11,389 nucleotides of DNA from Bacteroidetes bacterium UBA6661 (GCA_002455375.1 DKKR01000079.1:56100-67488), one strand, 5' to 3'; positions 1-7,739 are shown, counted from the stretch's first letter. Made by a program: numbers and translations. The notes: generated by a model from the sequence alone, not told the origin.

Positions 1-2604
1 ACCTATCAGATAACGCTTTGGGCAATGAACAGCAATGGTTGTATGGATGATACGGTGAGAACTGTAAGAGTAAATCAAACACCAACAGCAATAGCCGCTA
101 CAAACGATACCGTTGGCTGTACACCATACAATGTAAACTTTAGCAATAACTCATTGAATGCCGCGAGCTATAACTGGAATTTTGGTGATGGAATAACCTC
201 AACAACTCCTGTTCCTAACCACACATATACCAATGCAGGAACTTATACTGTTACTCTCATAGCCACATCAAGTGCTGGTTGTAAGGATACATTGATTTTA
301 CCTAACAACATTACAGTAAATCAAACTCCTGTTGCTTCATTTACAAAATCAGTATCAACAGGATGTTCACCATTAACTGTAAACTTTAACAACACTTCAA
401 CACAGACAAATAGTGCATCTTATCAATGGAGTTTTGGAAACGGAACTACCTCTACTCTTACAAATCCAACTGTACAATACACAGACTCCGGAAATTATAC
501 GGTAACACTTGTTACTACCAATGCCAGTGGATGTTCAGACAGTACATCACAACAAATACATGTTGACTTGTCGCCAAAAGCTATTGCAACAACAACAGAT
601 ACTTTAGGATGTAGTCCGCATACTGCAGTATTTACCAATAGTTCTATCAATGCAACTTCATATACCTGGAACTTTGGTGATGGGACAACTTCTACAACAT
701 CTAATCCAACACATACTTATGCAAATACAGGAAATTATACTGTAACATTAATAGTAAGTAATGCTGCAGGTTGCAGAGATACTTTGGTTCTGCCACAAAC
801 AATACAGGTAAACCAAACACCGATGGCGGCATTTACACCATCTGCAACTTCGGGATGTTCACCATTGACAATAAACTTCAACAATCAATCTTCTGATACT
901 ATCAATGCAAACTTTGCTTGGAATTTTGGTAATGGAACTACCTCAAATGCATTAAATCCAACAAACGTATTTGCTGACTCAGGAGCATTTGCTGTAACAC
1001 TTATTATAACCAATGCAAATGGATGCAAGGATACTGCAACACATAACATTCAGGTGATGCAAACACCAACAGCAAACGCATTCACTAATGATACAACAGG
1101 TTGTTCACCATTTACTGCTAACTTTACATCACTGCCAACAAACAGCGATTCTGTGGTATGGCATTTTGGCAATGGCACAACAGCTTCAGGAAATAATGTA
1201 CAGGCAACATATACGCAGCCGGGAATTTATCAACCTTATCTGATTGCTTATAATTCTACAGGATGTACAGACACTTTCTATCTTCCTAAAACTATCAGAG
1301 TTAAACTTTCACCGGTTGCAGATTTTGCGGCAGACCAAAATGCATCATGCTCAGGAACAAACTTCACTTTTAACAATCTATCCTCAGATACTTTGTCACC
1401 GGTTTATCAATGGACAATTGGAGGCTTCAGTACAAACAATCCTTCATTCTCTATTCCATTGCTGACACCAGGATTCTATACGGTAGCATTGACAGTTACC
1501 AATAGCAATGGATGTACTGATTCAATTGTGAAAGCAAATTACATTCAGGTATTTGATACATTACCTCCACCACAAGATCCTATATATAGTGTGAGTGTAA
1601 TATCTGATACGCAAGTAGAAATTAAATGGGCCAATAGTGCTGCATTAGATTTAGGTGCTTATAAGTTGTGGCGATTGGATCCTTCAAGTGGAAATTATGT
1701 GAATGTATATACAGATAATAATCCAAGTAACTCTACAATGAATCCGGAGTCAAAATATACTGAAAATGGATTGAATACATTGAACAATACTTATACCTAC
1801 AAGCTTCAAACACTTGACAGATGTTCGTTTGCACTACCATTAAATGTGCTGAAAGCTCATACTACAATAAACGTAAGTGCAAATAAGAGCAGCAATGGTA
1901 TCAATGTTACATGGACACCATATCAGGGTTGTCCGGTATCGCAATATGAAATCAGCAGAACTGAAGTGAGCAATGGAAGTAGTGCTGTTATTGCCACTGT
2001 TCCTGCATCAACATTATATTACTTTGATTCAACAATGATATGTCCTGATGATTACAGCTACAGAATAAAAGCTTATGATCTTTGTGGAACAACTTACACA
2101 TCATACAGTGATACAGCAGCAGCAAAACCTGATTACAATTTGCAGGAGCAACAAGCCATCATTGTACGTTCAACAGTAGTGAACAACAACTTTGTACTGA
2201 CAGAATGGTCTGAACCAAGATTACATCCAGAAAGAGTAATGCAATACAACATTTATCGTAGTACTGACACAACAGGAAACTTCTATTCGTTGCTGGCAAC
2301 AGTATCTGCAAATGTTACAAGCTACGAAGACTTTGCAGTAAATGTGAATGAACAAAACTATTACTATAAAATAGAAGTAATCAGTGATTGTAATATGGCT
2401 GGTCAATTAAGCAGTAACAGTTCTTCCATATTGCTTCAGTCGAAATGGGAGTATGCAAACAGCAGACTGTGGTGGACTAAATATGATAAATGGGATACAG
2501 GAGTTGAACGCTATGAAATAGAAAAATATAACTGGGGCACAGGCCAATGGGAAAAGGTTAAAACAGTTCCGGGCAATGCTACAGAAACAGAAGTCGATGA
2601 GTAA
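1..2604 (+). CDS. Large PKD / fibronectin-III repeat surface or secreted protein (5' end outside window)
   Basis: The reading frame is open from base 1, where it is already inside a PKD domain, so the start lies upstream; the ATG at 25 is internal. Six complete PKD domains begin at bases 76, 322, 568, 814, 1060 and 1306. They show the PKD signature W-x-F-G-(D/N)-G, a Y-x-V-T-L strand and a conserved cysteine pair (GC-S/T-P early, GC-x-D late). From about 1570 come FN3-like domains of roughly 90-100 residues (about 1570-1860, 1861-2130, 2130-2440), then a fourth that stops after about 50 residues. Proteins of this type in Bacteroidota are usually exported by the type IX secretion system and act as adhesins or gliding-associated surface proteins. 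They normally end in a C-terminal sorting domain, which is absent here. A strong terminator follows 30 bases after the TAA. The domain calls are firm; the biological role is inferred from the architecture. Confidence 0.85.
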   Translation, partial: TYQITLWAMNSNGCMDDTVRTVRVNQTPTAIAATNDTVGCTPYNVNFSNNSLNAASYNWNFGDGITSTTPVPNHTYTNAGTYTVTLIATSSAGCKDTLILPNNITVNQTPVASFTKSVSTGCSPLTVNFNNTSTQTNSASYQWSFGNGTTSTLTNPTVQYTDSGNYTVTLVTTNASGCSDSTSQQIHVDLSPKAIATTTDTLGCSPHTAVFTNSSINATSYTWNFGDGTTSTTSNPTHTYANTGNYTVTLIVSNAAGCRDTLVLPQTIQVNQTPMAAFTPSATSGCSPLTINFNNQSSDTINANFAWNFGNGTTSNALNPTNVFADSGAFAVTLIITNANGCKDTATHNIQVMQTPTANAFTNDTTGCSPFTANFTSLPTNSDSVVWHFGNGTTASGNNVQATYTQPGIYQPYLIAYNSTGCTDTFYLPKTIRVKLSPVADFAADQNASCSGTNFTFNNLSSDTLSPVYQWTIGGFSTNNPSFSIPLLTPGFYTVALTVTNSNGCTDSIVKANYIQVFDTLPPPQDPIYSVSVISDTQVEIKWANSAALDLGAYKLWRLDPSSGNYVNVYTDNNPSNSTMNPESKYTENGLNTLNNTYTYKLQTLDRCSFALPLNVLKAHTTINVSANKSSNGINVTWTPYQGCPVSQYEISRTEVSNGSSAVIATVPASTLYYFDSTMICPDDYSYRIKAYDLCGTTYTSYSDTAAAKPDYNLQEQQAIIVRSTVVNNNFVLTEWSEPRLHPERVMQYNIYRSTDTTGNFYSLLATVSANVTSYEDFAVNVNEQNYYYKIEVISDCNMAGQLSSNSSSILLQSKWEYANSRLWWTKYDKWDTGVERYEIEKYNWGTGQWEKVKTVPGNATETEVDE
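76..1554 (+). repeat. Six tandem PKD domains in an alternating A-B-A-B-A-B pattern, 82 residues each
   Basis: The first five units are exactly 246 bases (82 residues) long and the sixth is 83 residues. Units 1, 3 and 5 (type A) place the core Trp at unit residue 34 and have a 15-residue tail from the second GC, containing Leu-Pro (GCxDTxxLPxxIxV). Units 2, 4 and 6 (type B) place the Trp at residue 36. Units 2 and 4, and the partial unit before base 76, have a 13-residue tail; unit 6 has a 15-residue tail without Leu-Pro. Thus two 2-residue differences compensate to keep the period constant. The DNA of the copies is well diverged, so this is an old duplication of a two-domain block rather than recent expansion. 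Confidence 0.85.
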
Positions 2605-2633
2605 TTAAGTTATTCATTGTGTATGTCCCCCCC

Positions 2634-2668
2634 GAAACCCGACTCGAGAAGTCGGGTTTCTTTATTTA
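2634..2668 (+). terminator. Intrinsic terminator of the PKD repeat gene
   Basis: A perfect 11-bp inverted repeat (GAAACCCGACT at 2634-2644 and AGTCGGGTTTC at 2650-2660) encloses a 5-base loop and is followed by TTTATTT. It lies 30 bases after the stop codon. On the minus strand the same hairpin is followed by a run of seven G, not T, so it should terminate efficiently only in the plus direction. Confidence 0.88.
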
Positions 2669-2692
2669 TGTCATACAGATAATGGTGATTAC

Positions 2693-2730
2693 AAAAAAAA
2701 TTCAACCCTATTCAATAAGAAACATTGAAT
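2693..2730 (-). terminator. Weak candidate terminator downstream of dxs
   Basis: On the minus strand, 30 to 70 bases after the dxs stop, an AT-rich inverted repeat (ATTCAA near 2730-2725 pairing with TTGAAT near 2705-2700, loop about 19 bases) leads directly into a run of eight T (2700-2693). A competing 7-bp hairpin (ATTCAAT at 2710-2716, ATTGAAT at 2724-2730) overlaps it. A separate run of ten T follows one base after the dxs stop (2759-2750) but has no convincing hairpin in front. Both stems are weak, so the call is tentative. Confidence 0.3.
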
Positions 2731-2760
2731 GGCTTAACTAGTTTATCTGAAAAAAAAAAG

Positions 2761-4692
2761 TTACTTGAGTGATTTAATGCCGTGATGTGAGGCAGCAATT
2801 AACTGTCTAACAGTTTTCATTATAGATTGCATATCAAAATGACATTCTGCATATAATTCAGATTGCTCACCATGTTCAATAAATTGATCGGGGATACCCA
2901 GTCTGACAATTTCTGCAGCATAGCCATTATCAATCATAAATTCTGCAACAGCACTTCCCATTCCTCCTTGCAGACAACCATCTTCAACTGTTATAATCTT
3001 TTTAAAATTAGCAAAAACTTCGTGAAGCAACATTTGGTCAAGCGGTTTCACAAAACGTAAATCGTAATGTGCAGGATAAATATTTTCTTTTGCAAGTTCA
3101 TCACATGCTGCTACTGCAAAATTACCCGGATGTCCGAAAGTTAAAATAGCAACCTGTTCACCACCTCTTAATTTACGGCCTGTTCCTACAGGAATTGCTT
3201 TGAAAGGTGTACGCCATTCTGTCAACACACCATTACCTCTTGGATAACGAATACAAAAAGGTCCTAAGTTATCATGTTGTGCAGTGTACATCAGATTGCG
3301 CAATTCTTCTTCATTCATCGGAGCACTTACAATCATATTAGGGATGCATCGCATATATGCAATATCAAATGCACCATGATGTGTAGGTCCGTCAGCACCG
3401 GCAAGGCCTCCTCTGTCGAGACAGAAAACAACATTTAATTTTTGAAGTGCAACATCATGCACCACCTGATCGTAGGCACGCTGCATAAATGATGAGTAAA
3501 TATTACAAAATGGAATAAGCCCTTGTGTGGCCATACCTGCACTAAATGTCACAGCATGTTGCTCTGCAATACCTACATCAAATGCTCTATCAGGCATTGC
3601 TTTCATCATAATATTTAATGAACACCCCGATGGCATTGCAGGTGTTACACCAACAATTTTTGAATTCTTTTCTGCAAGTTCCACCATGGTGTGACCAAAT
3701 ACATCCTGATATTTTGGTGGTTGAGGTGTGTTGTTTTGCGGCTTAAAAATTTCACCGGTTATTTTATCAAACAATCCCGGTGCATGCCATTTTGTTTGAT
3801 CTTGTTCGGCAAGTTTAAATCCTTTTCCTTTTACTGTAAGACAATGTAAAATTTTGGGGCCGGGAATATTTTTTAAATCTTCAAGTACTTTGGTGAGATG
3901 GTTTACATCATGTCCATCAATAGGCCCGAAATAACGAAAGCGAAGTGATTCGAATAAGTTGCTTTGTTTAAGTACAGCCGATTTCATTGCATTCTCTATT
4001 TTTTGTGCAATAGCTTGTGCATTGGGACCAAACTTACTGATGACACCTAATGCTTTCCAGATTTCGTCTTTAACTTTATTATATGTTGGTGATGTTGTAA
4101 TGTCTGTAAGGTATTCCTTCAGTGCACCGACATTGGGGTCAATACTCATGCAGTTGTCGTTAAGCACAACAAGAAGGTTACTGTTCTCTACACCTCCGTG
4201 ATTGAGTGCTTCAAATGCCATGCCTGCTGTCATGGCTCCATCACCAATTACAGCAATGTGCTGACGGCTTTTATCATCCTTTAATCTGCTTGCAACACTC
4301 ATTCCAAGTGCAGCAGAAATTGAAGTTGAACTATGACCTACACCAAAAGTATCGTAAACACTTTCGCTGCGTTTTGGAAAACCACTAATGCCTTTATATA
4401 TTCTGTTGGAGTGAAAAACATCGCGCCTGCCGGTTAATATTTTATGACCATAGGCCTGATGACCCACATCCCAAACCAACTGATCGTTGGGTGTATTAAA
4501 AACATAGTGAAGTGCAACTGTTAATTCTACAACACCCAGGCTTGCACCAAAGTGTCCTCCATTAACAGAAACTATATCAATAATAAACTGTCGTAACTCC
4601 TTACAAACCTGTTCAAGCTGCTCCGGTTTAATTTTCCTTAAATCGTCAGGTGTGTTGATACTGCTAAGAAGCTCTCCTGCTTTAATTTCCAT
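2761..4692 (-). CDS. dxs: 1-deoxy-D-xylulose-5-phosphate synthase
   Basis: DXS condenses pyruvate (with loss of CO2) and D-glyceraldehyde 3-phosphate to DXP, the entry step of the MEP pathway to isoprenoids and a precursor for thiamine and pyridoxal synthesis. It is a cytosolic, thiamine-diphosphate-dependent homodimer. The 643-residue product is full length (E. coli Dxs is 620). Visible motifs are GHFGASLG (46-53), WDVGHQAY (74-81), the ThDP/Mg binding motif running from GDGAMTAG (150-157) to LNDN (177-180), the catalytic glutamate in AEQHA (Glu377), the YSSFMQRAYDQ segment (399-409) and DRGGLAGADGPTHHGAFD (426-443). No key residue is missing. The gene begins 133 bases after the end of the ABC operon and has a candidate promoter of its own just upstream of the ATG. 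It converges on the PKD gene. Identity is near certain. Confidence 0.98.
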   Translation of the reverse strand: MEIKAGELLSSINTPDDLRKIKPEQLEQVCKELRQFIIDIVSVNGGHFGASLGVVELTVALHYVFNTPNDQLVWDVGHQAYGHKILTGRRDVFHSNRIYKGISGFPKRSESVYDTFGVGHSSTSISAALGMSVASRLKDDKSRQHIAVIGDGAMTAGMAFEALNHGGVENSNLLVVLNDNCMSIDPNVGALKEYLTDITTSPTYNKVKDEIWKALGVISKFGPNAQAIAQKIENAMKSAVLKQSNLFESLRFRYFGPIDGHDVNHLTKVLEDLKNIPGPKILHCLTVKGKGFKLAEQDQTKWHAPGLFDKITGEIFKPQNNTPQPPKYQDVFGHTMVELAEKNSKIVGVTPAMPSGCSLNIMMKAMPDRAFDVGIAEQHAVTFSAGMATQGLIPFCNIYSSFMQRAYDQVVHDVALQKLNVVFCLDRGGLAGADGPTHHGAFDIAYMRCIPNMIVSAPMNEEELRNLMYTAQHDNLGPFCIRYPRGNGVLTEWRTPFKAIPVGTGRKLRGGEQVAILTFGHPGNFAVAACDELAKENIYPAHYDLRFVKPLDQMLLHEVFANFKKIITVEDGCLQGGMGSAVAEFMIDNGYAAEIVRLGIPDQFIEHGEQSELYAECHFDMQSIMKTVRQLIAASHHGIKSLK

Positions 4693-4708
4693 ACAGCAAA
4701 TAGTGATG

Positions 4709-4742
4709 CAAACTTACAAATAATGTATGGAATAGCCCCAAA
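4709..4742 (-). promoter_or_regulatory. Candidate Bacteroidota-type promoter for dxs
   Basis: Reading the minus strand, TTTG (4742-4739) is followed by 22 bases and then TAAGTTTG (4716-4709), matching the -33 TTTG and -7 TAnnTTTG elements known for the Bacteroidota primary sigma factor. The -7 box ends 16 bases before the dxs ATG, implying a very short leader. No Shine-Dalgarno sequence is visible, as is usual in this phylum. Assigned by motif match only. Confidence 0.45.
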
Positions 4743-4825
4743 TTACCAATGAAAACAACATATTATTTGGCAAAAGGTTGAAAATGTCACTCTAAAGAAG
4801 GTTTTTCATTCCCGGATTCTTCAGG

Positions 4826-5572
4826 TTAATCAAACCAATGTATAATTTCATTCAGGGTAAGTTTCTCTTTTGATGTGCTATCTAAATCTCTTATTATTTG
4901 ACCAGATGCCATTTGAATAATTCTGTTTCCGTAGTCAAGAACCTGTTTGGTTTGATGAGTAACCATTAATATAGCAACCGGCATTTGATTTAATATCCGT
5001 GAGGTTAGTTTCATAATGAGTTCTGCACTTTTAGGGTCAAGAGCTGCAGTGGGTTCATCCATCAACAGAAGTTTAAAATCATCCATTGTTGACATCACTA
5101 CTGTCAGTGCCTGACGTTGTCCTCCGGACAGTGCTCCCATCTTTCGGTTTAGCTGATCTTCGAGACCAAGTCCTAACCATGAAACTCTTTCTCTGATGGA
5201 GTCAACAAATTTTTTATCAATGCCTATTCTTAAAATCTTTGAATGACTTCGTAAAGCCGCTAAACGGAAGTTTTCTATAATAGTAAGGTCTGAGGCAGTC
5301 CCTGATTGCGGATTTTGAAATACTCTGGCAATAAAACGACTTCGTTCATGTTCTTTAAGTGCAGTAATATCGTTGCTATCAACAGCAATTTTACCTTCAT
5401 CACATAATATAGTTCCTGCAATAACATTCAGTAAAGTAGATTTTCCGGAACCATTCGCACCAACAATAATCACAAATTCTTTTTCTTTTATACGTAATGA
5501 TGTAGGATGCAAAGCAATGACAGGCTTTTCGCCATCAAAAAACTTTTTACTTATATGAAATATTTCAATCAT
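4826..5572 (-). CDS. ABC transporter ATP-binding protein (LivF/TrpZ-like uptake ATPase)
   Basis: This is a 248-residue single-domain ABC ATPase that should power the permease encoded directly upstream. All motifs are intact: Walker A GANGSGKS (38-45), Q-loop glutamine in VFQNPQ (Gln86), signature LSGGQ (148-152), Walker B LLLMDE (168-173) with the catalytic glutamate, the D-loop in TAALD, and the switch histidine in VTHQ (His206). The ATG overlaps the stop of the permease gene by 4 bases (ATGA), indicating translational coupling. It is the last gene of the operon; no good terminator is visible in the 133 bases before dxs. The ATPase call is certain. The link to the PF04392-type transporter rests on its neighbours. 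Substrate unknown; an amino acid such as tryptophan or tyrosine is possible by analogy with TrpXYZ. Confidence 0.93.
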   Translation of the reverse strand: MIEIFHISKKFFDGEKPVIALHPTSLRIKEKEFVIIVGANGSGKSTLLNVIAGTILCDEGKIAVDSNDITALKEHERSRFIARVFQNPQSGTASDLTIIENFRLAALRSHSKILRIGIDKKFVDSIRERVSWLGLGLEDQLNRKMGALSGGQRQALTVVMSTMDDFKLLLMDEPTAALDPKSAELIMKLTSRILNQMPVAILMVTHQTKQVLDYGNRIIQMASGQIIRDLDSTSKEKLTLNEIIHWFD

Positions 5573-6420
5573 TGTGCAGGTCTAAAAATAAATTTAAAAA
5601 CTCCTGCTGCCAGCAACACAAGAATTGCTGTAAGTAATTTAAGCATTTGTGGTGGCACTCCGGCAAGCAATGCAAATGCTAAAAGTAATCGAAATAAAAC
5701 AGAACCTAATAAGACGGAAATTAATGCACTCAGTATAGAAGATGATTTGAAAAATGCTGTAAACGATTCACCCAAAATAACAGCAGCTAAACCTGCTATA
5801 ACAATTCCAATACCCATATTAATGTCAGCAAATCCCTGATACTGCACCATCATATAACCGCTTAATGCTGTCAATGCATTGGCAATTGCCAATCCGGCAA
5901 CTTTCATAAAATTAGTATTAATGCCCATAGCTTTAACCATTAATTCATTGCTGCCTGTTGCACGCATTGCTATACCGAAATCGGTTTTCATTAGCCAGAA
6001 TAACAACAACAACAAAACAATGGAAAACATTGCTGCCAATAACATATTAAAACTTGTGTTATCATTAAAGATATTTGCCTCGTTGATTAATGGAATATTG
6101 GGTCTTCCCATAATAAACAGGTTGATAGAATAAAGTGATGTCATCACCAAAATACCTGCAAGCAACGGATGCAATTTTAGTTGTGTGTGAATAAGACCTG
6201 TTGCAACACCTGCCAAGGCACCTGCAACAAGTACAATGGGCATTGCGTAAGAAGGATGCCAATGATTTGAAATTAAAACTGCGGCAACAACACCACCCAA
6301 TGTATAGCTGCCGTCAGTAGTAATGTCCGGAATATTAAAAATCCGCAAGGTCAGATAAATGCCAAATGCCATAGCAGCATAACAGAAACCTTGAATAATT
6401 GCAGGAATAATTACTTCCAT
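5569..6420 (-). CDS. ABC transporter permease, BPD_transp_2 (LivH-like) family
   Basis: The 283-residue protein is strongly hydrophobic with about eight or nine membrane segments (for example near residues 3-25, 60-80, 125-143, 200-216 and 227-250). It fits the branched-chain amino acid / sugar type permease family (PF02653): an N-terminal segment with LRIFNIPDITTDGSY, a cytoplasmic stretch TDFGIAMRATGSN expected to contact the ATPase, and a late GIVIAGLAAVILGES motif characteristic of the family. Only one permease is present, so the channel is probably a homodimer. Its ATG shares one base with the stop codon of the substrate-binding protein (TAATG) and its TGA overlaps the ATPase start, so all three are co-translated. 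Family assignment is secure; the substrate is not determined by the sequence. Confidence 0.9.
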   Translation of the reverse strand: MEVIIPAIIQGFCYAAMAFGIYLTLRIFNIPDITTDGSYTLGGVVAAVLISNHWHPSYAMPIVLVAGALAGVATGLIHTQLKLHPLLAGILVMTSLYSINLFIMGRPNIPLINEANIFNDNTSFNMLLAAMFSIVLLLLLFWLMKTDFGIAMRATGSNELMVKAMGINTNFMKVAGLAIANALTALSGYMMVQYQGFADINMGIGIVIAGLAAVILGESFTAFFKSSSILSALISVLLGSVLFRLLLAFALLAGVPPQMLKLLTAILVLLAAGVFKFIFRPAQ

Positions 6421-7379
6421 TAGGGTACAATTACCATAAAACCATTGGGTGCAACAAGGTTAAAACGAGCTGCTGCTTTATTATTGAATACATATTGCCT
6501 GACCTTAACAATCTCGGGTTTTAACATTGTGGCAGGATTGGATTTAAGATAATTTGCTGCTTCCACTCCTGCCTGAAAACCCCATTGATAAAAATCGGCC
6601 CCGTAGGATGCAATAGCACCACGACCAACCAAACCTGCTTCGCTGGTAAAAACCGGAAGTTGTGCTTCATTGCATGCTTTAACCACTGTTTCGAACGATG
6701 CAAAAATGACATTGTCGGGGAGTGCAAAAAATACATCGGGCTTTTTGGCAATGAGTGATTGTGTTACCAATTGTGTTTCTGAAGAATTTGTAACCGGCAT
6801 GGCAATAATTTTCATTCCTGCTGCTGTAGCTGCTTTTTGCAATTCTTCAAGAGCATCTCGCGATTGTGGTTCGCTGGAATTGTAAATAGTGCCAACAGTC
6901 ATTGCATCAGGGAAGAAACGTTTTATCAATGCAACAGAGCTGTCAATATATGCCAGAGTTTCAAAAACACCAAAGAGGTTTTTAGGATAGTTTCCCTGAG
7001 CATCTGTGAGTCCTGCAAGATCGGGACGTGGTGCCACCATCATACATACAGCGATATTTTTTGTGTGCTGCACTGCTGCAATTGTTGAAAGTGTTGAATT
7101 GGCTGCAATGAGTTTTACATTTTTTGAAATAAGATAATCGCATGCCTGATTCAAGACAGCAATCTCTCCCTGTGCATTTGAAAAATAAACTTTTAGTGTT
7201 TTGTCTTTTTCAGAAAGGCCATTCTTTGCCAATGCATCTAAGAATCCTGTTCGTGCTTTTGCTAAAGTTGCATCTTCTGCAATATCTAAAAATCCTATTG
7301 ACGGAATATTTTTTGAAGTGTTATCACATGATGAAACAAGGCACCAAATTGCAACAATGATTAAATGCAGGTTTTTCAT
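6420..7379 (-). CDS. ABC transporter substrate-binding lipoprotein, PF04392 family
   Basis: The product is a 319-residue lipoprotein that captures the substrate for the downstream permease and ATPase. The first 18 residues are a lipoprotein signal ending in the lipobox LVSSC (acylated Cys18), followed by Asp at +2. The mature part starts with a SIGFLDIAED strand and has the two-lobed periplasmic-binding layout of ABC_sub_bind proteins, with internal landmarks ISKNVKLIAANSTLST, VGTIYNSSEPQS and the late FTSEAGLVGRGAIASYGADF, typical of this family. The ATG at 7379 is preferred: the only longer option is an in-frame TTG at 7388, which would add three residues before a good signal peptide. Relatives include TrpX-type tryptophan/tyrosine binding proteins of Firmicutes, so an amino-acid ligand is plausible but unproven. 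The gene is isolated from tatA by a terminator. Confidence 0.9.
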   Translation of the reverse strand: MKNLHLIIVAIWCLVSSCDNTSKNIPSIGFLDIAEDATLAKARTGFLDALAKNGLSEKDKTLKVYFSNAQGEIAVLNQACDYLISKNVKLIAANSTLSTIAAVQHTKNIAVCMMVAPRPDLAGLTDAQGNYPKNLFGVFETLAYIDSSVALIKRFFPDAMTVGTIYNSSEPQSRDALEELQKAATAAGMKIIAMPVTNSSETQLVTQSLIAKKPDVFFALPDNVIFASFETVVKACNEAQLPVFTSEAGLVGRGAIASYGADFYQWGFQAGVEAANYLKSNPATMLKPEIVKVRQYVFNNKAAARFNLVAPNGFMVIVP

Positions 7380-7428
7380 AATGAACAATGAAGGTATAAA
7401 ACTAAGAAAATCTAAACTATCAGTAATG

Positions 7429-7460
7429 AAAAACGGGACGCTGCTTGCGCAAACGTCCCG
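7429..7460 (-). terminator. Intrinsic terminator after tatA
   Basis: On the minus strand, CGGGACG (7460-7454) pairs with CGTCCCG (7440-7434); a GC-GCAA-GC element with a GNRA-type loop lies inside, and five T follow (7433-7429). It lies 23 bases after the tatA stop and ahead of the ABC operon, separating the two transcription units. Confidence 0.82.
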
Positions 7461-7482
7461 AAGCCATGAAAACTATCGTTGT

Positions 7483-7677
7483 TTATTTATTCTCTTTCTT
7501 CTCTTCATCCTTTTCAACACCGGATGATGCGTCTTTAAATTCTTTTATTCCTTTACCAAGTCCTTTTGCTAATTCAGGTAGTTTTTTTCCACCGAAAAAC
7601 AACAACAACACCAAAACTATCAGTAGAATTTCGGATCCACCTAAACTCCAAAGCAGTAAACAAGTAACAGAACTCAT
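7483..7677 (-). CDS. tatA: Twin-arginine translocase subunit TatA/TatE
   Basis: The 64-residue protein has the TatA layout: a short periplasmic N-terminus, one membrane helix with an acidic residue near its start (Glu16), the FG hinge (Phe28-Gly29), an amphipathic helix LPELAKGLGKGIKEFK (33-48) and a highly charged Lys/Glu tail. TatA oligomers form the pore-forming or membrane-weakening part of the Tat pathway, which exports folded proteins recruited by TatC. No tatC is present in this window. The gene follows the EnvC-like gene after 62 bases, has a candidate promoter of its own in that gap and is closed by a hairpin terminator, so it can be expressed as a single gene. The separate TatB function cannot be excluded from sequence alone, but the short tail favours TatA. 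Confidence 0.95.
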   Translation of the reverse strand: MSSVTCLLLWSLGGSEILLIVLVLLLFFGGKKLPELAKGLGKGIKEFKDASSGVEKDEEKKENK

Positions 7678-7694
7678 TCTTTAAATATATGGTA

Positions 7695-7728
7695 CAAATA
7701 TACAAGAAATTATAATGTTAGATGCAAA
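7695..7728 (-). promoter_or_regulatory. Candidate Bacteroidota-type promoter for tatA
   Basis: On the minus strand, TTTG (7728-7725) is followed by 22 bases and TATATTTG (7702-7695), matching the -33 and -7 consensus of the phylum. The box ends 17 bases before the tatA ATG. Spacing and distance to the start codon are nearly the same as in the dxs candidate, which strengthens both. It lies wholly between the EnvC-like gene and tatA. Confidence 0.5.
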
Positions 7729-7739
7729 TAATCGTTAAA

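Noticed and set aside
2597..2745. Possible frameshift at the end of the PKD gene restoring a missing C-terminal domain.
   Set aside because: Frame 2 stops at 2606. Frame 3 stays open to about 2745 but encodes the terminator hairpin and poly-Lys-like sequence, with no resemblance to an FN3 strand or a sorting domain. The C7 run at 2627-2633 lies after the stop.
5507..5839. A 110-codon open frame on the plus strand opposite the permease and ATPase genes.
   Set aside because: It is antisense to two well-supported genes, its product is low-complexity (Asn/Ile/Pro rich) and it matches no family. The same applies to plus-strand frames at 7201-7527 and 9539-9925.
6001..6016. CAA triplet runs in the permease (about 6004) and in tatA (about 7597) as phase-variable microsatellites.
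   Set aside because: They are short, in frame, and encode Leu runs inside membrane helices, where Leu-rich codons are expected; length changes would not shift the frame.
7380..7433. A T-box, riboswitch or attenuator ahead of the ABC operon, as seen for TrpXYZ-type operons in Gram-positive bacteria.
   Set aside because: Only about 50 AT-rich bases separate the tatA terminator from the start codon, with no structured leader. A TAGTTTTA sequence is close to a -7 box but has no -33 partner.
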